NCBI GenBank assembly: GCA_963664255.1
Contig: OY760938.1
Coordinates: 1,488,001-1,552,000, forward strand
Direction of reading: 5' to 3'
From: G963663775 sp963664255
GTDB lineage: Bacteria > Bacillota > Clostridia > Oscillospirales > Butyricicoccaceae
DNA: 64,000 bases
The position numbers were made by a program, and so were the translations under genes. The notes beneath the pieces are model-generated. The model saw only the letters and a program-made list of their open reading frames with translations. It did not search any database and was not told the DNA's origin. The stretch's first letter is position 1. Every line of letters begins with the position of its first letter. Below are positions 58,652 through 64,000 of the stretch, in pieces.

Positions 58652-60010
58652 TCATTTCAAACGATGTCGTGGTTTGATACCATGGCATCGTTTTTGTGTT
58701 TGCAGAAAATGTGCGGTTTCTTGCTGCACCATGGGGGCGAGCGTCCAGAGTGCCAGTAAATTTGGAAATGCCATGGGGGCAGCGAATATGTCAGCGGCAA
58801 TCAGCAAGTGCTGAAAGGGGAAGCAGGTGCTGAGCAGCATGGCTGCCAGCAGCGTACGTCGATACCAAATTTCTGCCGTTTTTTGTGCGGTCAAATAGCG
58901 CAGACAGGTGAGCCCATAAAATCCCCAGCCCAGCACCGAGGTGATGGAGAGAAAAACGACCATAATGCCCACCCAGAGGGGAGCGTGGCGGTGCAAAACA
59001 CCGGAAAACGCCTGTGTAGTGAGGGTCAAACCGCTTGCGCCAGAGCCTAGGACACCAGAGGTCAAGACAACGAGCGCTGTCAGCAGACAAATCACGCACG
59101 TGTCGATGAATACCTCCACAGCACCCAAAAGACCTTCTGCAACGGCATTTTGACAGGCTGCCGAACCGTGTGCAAGGGGTGCACTGCCCAAACCGGCTTC
59201 GTTGGAAAACACCCCTTTGGCAAATCCGTTGATAACAGCCTGTGAGGTCAATGTGCCTAAGATACCGCCTTGCATCGCTGCAGGATGCAGTGCCTCGTGT
59301 ACGATTTGCTGCAATGCGGCAGGAATCTTATCCGCGTTGGCATGGAGTGCAATGCCGCATAAGATGAAGTAGAGCAGCAGGAGAAGCGGTACGATAAGGC
59401 TAGCCGCCGCCGCAATGCGGCTTTTGCCGCCAGATAAGACAGGCGCAATCAAAAACGCGGCAATGCTGCTAATCAAGAGCGGGGAAAGCGGCAGGACGGC
59501 GTGGGTCGCCTCTGTCAAGGCACTGGTTTGGGTCATTGCCCCCATGGTGAGAGAAGCCGCGATACAGACCACACAAAAAAATTGAGCGGACCTGTGCCAC
59601 CCCAAGCCGCGAGAAAGATACAGCATAGGTCCCCCCAATAGCTGTCCATCTTTTGTGTGCACCTGAAAGCGTACCGCCAGTACGATTTCGGAAAATTTGG
59701 TTGCCATTCCCAAAAAAGCGGCGAGCAGCATATAAAAGATTGCGCCTGCCCCGCCGAGCGTCAACGCCACGGAAACACCGGCGAGATTTCCGATGCCTAA
59801 AGTGCCGCCCAATGAAGTCGACAGGGCTTGCAGGGGAGAAATGCCAGAAGGCTTGCTGGTGTTTTTGTCGCGTAATTGCCTGATAAAGGCGGGAATACAC
59901 CAGAGTTGCACAAAACCTGTCCGTATGGAGAGGTATAGTCCTGTGCACAGCATCAGTAAGATGGTAAATGGTCCCCACAAAATATTCCGAAGCCACAAAA
60001 TCAAGTCCAT
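58652..60010 (-). CDS. AgcS/AlsT-type sodium:alanine (amino acid) symporter
   Basis: A 452-residue integral membrane protein with about eleven helices. Family blocks are visible: GGTLGIGNLAGVSVALTLGG, FFCVVCIAASLTMGAMTQ-type and KGVFSNEAGLGSAPLAHGSA. These sodium symporters take up alanine or glycine. The start at 60010 has AGGGGG upstream and gives the typical MDLILWLRNILWGPFT beginning; a longer open frame upstream is antisense to tadA. It is a single gene, convergent with the mreB-like gene. Confidence 0.92.
   Translation of the reverse strand: MDLILWLRNILWGPFTILLMLCTGLYLSIRTGFVQLWCIPAFIRQLRDKNTSKPSGISPLQALSTSLGGTLGIGNLAGVSVALTLGGAGAIFYMLLAAFLGMATKFSEIVLAVRFQVHTKDGQLLGGPMLYLSRGLGWHRSAQFFCVVCIAASLTMGAMTQTSALTEATHAVLPLSPLLISSIAAFLIAPVLSGGKSRIAAAASLIVPLLLLLYFILCGIALHANADKIPAALQQIVHEALHPAAMQGGILGTLTSQAVINGFAKGVFSNEAGLGSAPLAHGSAACQNAVAEGLLGAVEVFIDTCVICLLTALVVLTSGVLGSGASGLTLTTQAFSGVLHRHAPLWVGIMVVFLSITSVLGWGFYGLTCLRYLTAQKTAEIWYRRTLLAAMLLSTCFPFQHLLIAADIFAAPMAFPNLLALWTLAPMVQQETAHFLQTQKRCHGIKPRHRLK
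58659..58695. terminator. Terminator between mreB-like gene and agcS-like gene
   Basis: Arms AAACGATG...C (58659-58668) and GCATCGTTT (58685-58693), with inner TGGT/ACCA pairing and a T-run on the + strand and A-rich start on the other. It overlaps the 3' end of the opposite gene. Confidence 0.8.
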
Positions 60011-60125
60011 AAAACAATACCCCCTCGCACAAGTATATGGGCGACAGGGGTAGGAACATGATGATTTTTTTGCAGAGATATGATATACTGGCTGCAAAGT
60101 ATCGTTTGGAAGAGGGAGCAATGAC

Positions 60126-60617
60126 ATGGACACCGAGCAGGAAAAGTTTATGAAAGCCGCGATAAAATTGGCGCAAAAGGCTGCTGATGAGGGAGAAGTT
60201 CCGGTTGGCTGTGTGGTGGTTTGCGATGGGAAAATAGTAGGTCGTGGCAGAAATCGCCGTGAAACGAAAAAAAATGCGCTGTGCCATGCAGAAATTGAAG
60301 CGATTGACAAGGCCTGCAAAAAGCTGGGGGGATGGCGGCTGCATCGCTGCGATTTGTATGTTACATTGGAGCCTTGCCCGATGTGTGCAGGTGCCATTGT
60401 CAATGCGCGGATTCAAACGGTGTATTATGGTGCGGCGGATGAAAAAGCAGGCGCCTGCGGTACATTGGTCAATTTGTTTGCTTGTGGATTCAATCATAAA
60501 CCAGTGGTGGTAGGCGGGCTCTTGCAGCAAATCTGTGCAGCGCTGCTGACTGATTTTTTCAAACAGTTGCGACAGCGTAAAAAAGAAGAAAAACGGAAAA
60601 AAAGCGAGAAATTATAG
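60126..60617 (+). CDS. tadA: tRNA-specific adenosine deaminase TadA
   Basis: TadA converts A34 to inosine in tRNA-Arg(ACG). The 163-residue protein has the zinc deaminase motifs: H54-A-E56 (ALCHAEIEAI) and C84-P-M-C87 (EPCPMCAGA). The tail is Lys/Arg-rich (RKKEEKRKKSEK). ATG 60126 has AGAGGGAG upstream. It is divergent from the symporter gene. Confidence 0.95.
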   Translation: MDTEQEKFMKAAIKLAQKAADEGEVPVGCVVVCDGKIVGRGRNRRETKKNALCHAEIEAIDKACKKLGGWRLHRCDLYVTLEPCPMCAGAIVNARIQTVYYGAADEKAGACGTLVNLFACGFNHKPVVVGGLLQQICAALLTDFFKQLRQRKKEEKRKKSEKL

Positions 60618-60665
60618 AAAAAATCCGCCTTTTCACGTGAGTGCACGTCGAAAGGGCGGATTTTT
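60618..60665. terminator. Bidirectional terminator after tadA
   Basis: Arms AAAAATCCGCCTTTT (60618-60632) and AAAGGGCGGATTTTT (60651-60665), one bulge, T-run on both strands. It lies between the converging tadA and GIY-YIG/Nudix genes. Confidence 0.88.
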
Positions 60666-60671
60666 GGAGGG

Positions 60672-61571
60672 TTACGATGCATTTGGATGCTGTAAAACGC
60701 GCTTCCATTCTGAAAGCGTGCAGCAAAGCTGCTCTGCGGCAATGGTGCGTACCGTGCCATCGGTCAGCACGGCGGAAAATGGCGTGTGTTTGACAATGGC
60801 TTGCGTGAGTTCTGCATCAGAAACCCACACCAGACAAGCCACCTCAGGTCCTGCGGTGAAGCTTGGCGGAGCATCGGTATACCATGCAAAAGAAGTGGTG
60901 ACTTCATCGTCTAAAAAATCGACCTTACGCACGGTTTTGTGGTGAAATTCCGTGATTTGCTGCAGGGCATCGGCAGGCAAAACCAAGCCGCTTTCCTCCC
61001 GCAGTTCCCGTGCCGCTGCATCGCAAAGTGCTTCGCCCGGGTCAACGTGCCCTGTTGCCGTCCAATCGAACGCACCTGGCAGCAGGGGACGGTCAAAGCC
61101 GCGCTGCTGCAGCCATATGCCTGAAACGCCATCGCGCACCTCTCGCACCAGAACGTGCACCACACGATGGCGCAGACCAAAGCGATGCACCAGCGCACGC
61201 TCCAGTACCCCGCAGGGCTGCATACGGCTGTCATAAACGGTCAGGCATTCACGGTCTGGTCGTGCGGATTGTGCGGCAAGTGCACATTTTTCTGCATGGG
61301 AGAGGCGTTTTAAAGCAGCTTCCCGCCGCATTGCCTCACTGCGGGTGGGATAAGCTTCGCAGTGAATGAGGGTCACAGGACGGCGGCTCTTGGTATATTT
61401 CGCACCTGCCGTGCCAGCGTTGTGCGCAGTCATGCGGCGGGTAATGTCGGTTGTCCAACCGCTGTAAATCGTGCCGTCCGCACAGGCAAGCAAATAAACA
61501 TAATTATGTGCCGTGTGGACTTGGTGTTGTGCGGTGTGCGGTAAGGGGGGTGTCATCGTAGAAGTGTTCAT
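60672..61571 (-). CDS. Fusion of a GIY-YIG nuclease domain and a Nudix hydrolase domain
   Basis: A 299-residue protein in two parts. Residues 20-100 form a UPF0213/YhbQ-like GIY-YIG domain (YVYLLACADGTIYSGWTTDI, then RSEAMRREAALKRL). Residues 105-295 form an isopentenyl-diphosphate-isomerase-like Nudix domain with the Nudix box GHVDPGEALCDAAARELREE. The Nudix glutamates are intact. The gene overlaps the alcohol dehydrogenase stop by four bases. Each half is a known family; the joined form is unusual and its substrate is unknown. Confidence 0.88.
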   Translation of the reverse strand: MNTSTMTPPLPHTAQHQVHTAHNYVYLLACADGTIYSGWTTDITRRMTAHNAGTAGAKYTKSRRPVTLIHCEAYPTRSEAMRREAALKRLSHAEKCALAAQSARPDRECLTVYDSRMQPCGVLERALVHRFGLRHRVVHVLVREVRDGVSGIWLQQRGFDRPLLPGAFDWTATGHVDPGEALCDAAARELREESGLVLPADALQQITEFHHKTVRKVDFLDDEVTTSFAWYTDAPPSFTAGPEVACLVWVSDAELTQAIVKHTPFSAVLTDGTVRTIAAEQLCCTLSEWKRVLQHPNAS

Positions 61572-62749
61572 TGTGCCAACCTATAAATCTTTAGAATGCG
61601 TTCCTTATCCATTGCACCATAGCAGGAGGGAACGGTTTTGGTGTTGTTTGCGGTGGTCAAGTCTGCAATTGCATCATAATCAGCAGACGAAATGCCAAGT
61701 TCGCCCATGGTGGTGGGCATGCCGAGGGCTTTGAAGTAGGATTCCATTGCAGTGATGCCCATTTGCGCTGTGTGTTCGGGATGCTCGGTATCCATTTCAC
61801 AATCCCAAACCCGTGCGGCAAGCTGTGCAAAGCGCAGCGGGTCTTGCAAATACACTTCTTTTGCCCAAGCAGGGAATAGCACACTTAAACCTGCGCCGTG
61901 CGCCACATGGTCATGCAGACCTGAAATGTCATGCTCTAGTTTATGCACCGTGAACGCATAGGAACTGCCGCAGCCGGTGAGCCCGTTGTGCGACAAGGAC
62001 GATGCCCACATCAGCGTGGCACGTGCAGTATAATCGGCAGGATTTTTCATGGCGGCAAGCCCTGCATCCCGCACGGCAAGAAGCAGACCCTCTGCCAGAC
62101 GGTCGGTCAAATCCCCGCCGCCGGTAGGGGTGCAGTATCGCTCTAAGGTGTGCATCATGATGTCTACCACGCCGCAGCCGGTTTGAAAGGGTGAAACCGT
62201 GAAAGTGAGCGTGGGGTCTAAAAAGGAAATCAGCGGGCGGTTTAGTTCCGTGGTTAGTCCTCTCTTTAACTGCAGGGTATCGTGGGTCAGCACGCAGGAA
62301 TTGCTCATTTCACTGCCTGCGGCAGACAGCGTCAAAACCGTGCCGAAGGGGGTGGTTTTTTCAGGAAGTGCGCCTTTGGCAATATAATCATCCCATGGGT
62401 CGCTGTCATTGGCATAGCCGTGCGCAATGGCTTTGGTCGAATCAATCACCGAACCGCCGCCCACCGCCAACAGGAAATCCAACTGTGTCTGTCGGCAGAG
62501 CGCAATGCCTTCCCGCACAAGAGAAACCTTGGGATTTGGCAAAACACCGCCGAGCAATACGGTTTGCAAGCCGGCTTGGTGTAAATTTGCAACGATTGCA
62601 TCTAAAAGACCGGAACGCTGCACACTGCCGCCGCCGAAGTGCACAAGCACTTTGGAAGCACCGCGCGTGCGCAATTCTGCACCGATTTGATGCGTGACAC
62701 CACGGCCGAAGAGCACCTTGGTCGGGGTGTTGTAAATAAAGTTCTGCAT
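61568..62749 (-). CDS. Iron-containing alcohol dehydrogenase
   Basis: A 393-residue group III alcohol dehydrogenase, similar to NADPH-dependent butanol dehydrogenases. The nucleotide motif GGGSVIDSTKAIAHG and the metal-binding block GVVDIMMHTLERY, with later His residues in HNGLTGCGSS, are present. It probably reduces aldehydes in fermentation. The start at 62749 (MQNFIYNTPTKVLFGRG) is family-typical; the ribosome site there is weak and the frame is open further upstream. Confidence 0.93.
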   Translation of the reverse strand: MQNFIYNTPTKVLFGRGVTHQIGAELRTRGASKVLVHFGGGSVQRSGLLDAIVANLHQAGLQTVLLGGVLPNPKVSLVREGIALCRQTQLDFLLAVGGGSVIDSTKAIAHGYANDSDPWDDYIAKGALPEKTTPFGTVLTLSAAGSEMSNSCVLTHDTLQLKRGLTTELNRPLISFLDPTLTFTVSPFQTGCGVVDIMMHTLERYCTPTGGGDLTDRLAEGLLLAVRDAGLAAMKNPADYTARATLMWASSLSHNGLTGCGSSYAFTVHKLEHDISGLHDHVAHGAGLSVLFPAWAKEVYLQDPLRFAQLAARVWDCEMDTEHPEHTAQMGITAMESYFKALGMPTTMGELGISSADYDAIADLTTANNTKTVPSCYGAMDKERILKIYRLAQ

Positions 62750-62863
62750 CAACCTCACCATCCGTTTCGTGTAGTAATATAACCCTATCTTATACGCTTG
62801 CTCGACACTTGTCAAATGGGGGAATTGGGCGTAAAATAATCTTGTTTGAAAATCAACATTCTA

Positions 62864-63065
62864 AGAACCTGTATTCACAACGGCGAACCGCCATATTTGA
62901 GAAATCTTTTCTGCCATACGGCGTTAAAAAACCTTGGAATACGCCAAGTCCACCAGTGGATTTTCTCGCACTGACGTGCTCACCTCATATTCCTGCATCT
63001 TTTTGCCTTGCCTTGCAAAAAATCTTTCCCAAATTCATCGGCTCTCGTTTGTGAATACAGCTTCT
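62864..63065. mobile_element. Candidate MITE-like element (about 202 bp)
   Basis: The 332-bp gap between the alcohol dehydrogenase and exporter genes contains inverted ends: AGAACCTGTATTCACAA (62864-62880) and the reverse complement of 63049-63065, AGAAGCTGTATTCACAA. Similarity continues imperfectly for about 50 bases into each side. There is no gene inside and the inner part can fold (GGCGT/ACGCC around 62930). This looks like a small non-autonomous element. No clear target duplication is seen. Confidence 0.6.
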
Positions 63066-63081
63066 AAAAGGAGGATTTCTT

Positions 63082-64000
63082 TTGCAGCATACATCTACGT
63101 TTACTTTGATGCGCCGTTTTACACCCTATTTCAGGAAATACCACGGTGTATTGGCACTGGATTTATTCTGTGCATCCTTGACCGCCCTGTGTGATATTAT
63201 TTTGCCGATTTTGGTGCGCAGACTGGCGCAGCTGGGCATGGGAGATATGGCACAGCTGACCGCGCAAACCATTTTCGGCGTGGCAGGCATTTATCTAGCA
63301 CTGCGGCTGATTGATGTGGTGGCATCGTATTTTATGGCAAATGTGGGACATGTCATGGGGGCGAAAATCGAAACCGATATGCGGTCGGCATTGTTTTCCC
63401 ATTTGCAGGAATTGCCGTTTTCCTACTATAGTACCACTAAGGTGGGGCAGCTGATGGCGCGCATCACGGGCGATTTGTTTGACGTGACCGAATTTGCACA
63501 CCATTGTCCGGAGGAATTTTACATCGCAGGCTTGAAAATAGCGGTCGCCTTTGCGGTGCTGTGTAGCATCAATGTGCCGCTGACGCTGATGATTTTTGCA
63601 GTGGTGCCCTTTATGGTCATTGGCGCAGGCATCCTCAATCACCGTATGCGTAAGACCTTTCGCAAGAATCGTGTGCAGGTCGGTGAGGTCAATGCACAGG
63701 TGGAGGATTCGCTGCTAGGCATTCGTGTGGTCAAATCGTTCACAGGGGAAGCGCGCGAGATTGAAAAATTTGAGCAGGGCAATCAAAATTGGCTGGAGAT
63801 TAAGAAGGAAAATTATCATTGGATGGGCGCATTTACCGCAACCACGCGCACCTTTGACGGCTTGATGTATCTGGTGGTGATTTTGGCAGGCGGATGGTTT
63901 ATGCAGGGCGGCAGCATCAATCCTGCCGATTTTATGGCATATCTGCTGTATGTTACCACGCTGCTGGCAACGATTCGCCGTATTGTAGAGTTTGCCGAGC
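63082..64000 (+). CDS. ABC exporter, membrane domain (3' truncated by window edge)
   Basis: The first 306 codons of a fused ABC exporter of the MsbA/LmrA type. The membrane domain is visible, with typical blocks ELPFSYYSTTKVGQLMARIT and VGEVNAQVEDSLLGIRVVKS and about five membrane helices; the ATPase domain would lie beyond base 64000. Start is TTG 63082, since AAAGGAGG lies seven bases upstream and the next ATG (63109) lacks one. The candidate MITE ends two bases before this ribosome site. Confidence 0.93.
   Translation, partial: MQHTSTFTLMRRFTPYFRKYHGVLALDLFCASLTALCDIILPILVRRLAQLGMGDMAQLTAQTIFGVAGIYLALRLIDVVASYFMANVGHVMGAKIETDMRSALFSHLQELPFSYYSTTKVGQLMARITGDLFDVTEFAHHCPEEFYIAGLKIAVAFAVLCSINVPLTLMIFAVVPFMVIGAGILNHRMRKTFRKNRVQVGEVNAQVEDSLLGIRVVKSFTGEAREIEKFEQGNQNWLEIKKENYHWMGAFTATTRTFDGLMYLVVILAGGWFMQGGSINPADFMAYLLYVTTLLATIRRIVEFAE

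Noticed and set aside
58652..60403. A longer symporter frame reaching 60403
   Set aside because: The extra 131 codons are antisense to tadA and not hydrophobic; the family start is at 60010 with AGGGGG upstream.
62809..63194. Short open frames across the candidate MITE
   Set aside because: They are small, lack ribosome sites and run through the inverted repeats and into the exporter gene in the wrong frame.

Overview
The window looks like chromosomal DNA of a motile, low- to mid-GC Gram-positive bacterium of the class Clostridia, probably a gut member of the Oscillospirales or a relative. The basis is the Bacillus/Clostridium-type fla/che gene order, a FliY (CheC-FliN fusion) switch protein, CheC/CheD adaptation proteins, AGGAGG-type ribosome sites and a lipoprotein with a Gram-positive lipobox. 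No rRNA, tRNA or CRISPR was seen. The species cannot be fixed from sequence alone. REGION 1 (1-23941, + strand): one long flagellar/chemotaxis operon that is already running at the left edge: fliF (5' cut), fliG, fliH, fliI, fliJ, fliK, flgD (with a fibronectin III tail), a TIGR02530-type gene, flgE, swrD/flbD, motA, motB, fliM, fliY, cheY, fliO, fliP, fliQ, fliR, flhB, flhA, sigD/fliA, two rod genes (flgF/flgG type), cheC and cheD. The type III export gate, C-ring, stator, hook and class-3 sigma factor are therefore co-ordered. fliL, flhF and flhG are missing from their usual places. REGION 2 (23941-30311): an intact IS1182-family element sits in the short gap between the convergent cheD and cheB genes, where it split a bidirectional terminator and duplicated its whole stem-loop. 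It is followed by cheB, cheR, cheW and cheA on the - strand. REGION 3 (30505-43589, + strand): a second motility block. It starts with a FliK-like protein, an FlhB C-terminal-domain protein (FlhX/YlqH type), a VanY-type D,D-carboxypeptidase and a large FtsA-like actin-family protein in overlapping reading frames. An EAL-HDOD protein, flagellin with a structured leader, a PilZ protein, a FapA (DUF342) protein and a family 2 glycosyltransferase follow. REGION 4 (43600-52194): an inositol module: iolG, iolI and iolH on the - strand behind a promoter covered by a 34-bp perfect palindrome, a LacI-family regulator upstream of them, and a divergent three-gene sugar/polyol ABC importer (binding lipoprotein, double ATPase, permease). 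The later inositol genes (iolE, iolD, iolB, iolC, iolJ) are not here. REGION 5 (52363-64000): housekeeping genes: a two-gene minimal Suf/SMS-like Fe-S pair, a small membrane protein, recD2, comF, mreB/mbl, an AgcS-type sodium symporter, tadA, a GIY-YIG/Nudix fusion, an iron-type alcohol dehydrogenase, a candidate MITE, and the first part of an ABC exporter cut by the right edge. The most notable items are the split terminator around the insertion sequence, the FliK-like/FlhX/VanY/FtsA-like operon, the CsrA-like hairpin in the flagellin leader, the palindromic operator-promoter of iolG, the Fe-S gene pair and the GIY-YIG/Nudix fusion.
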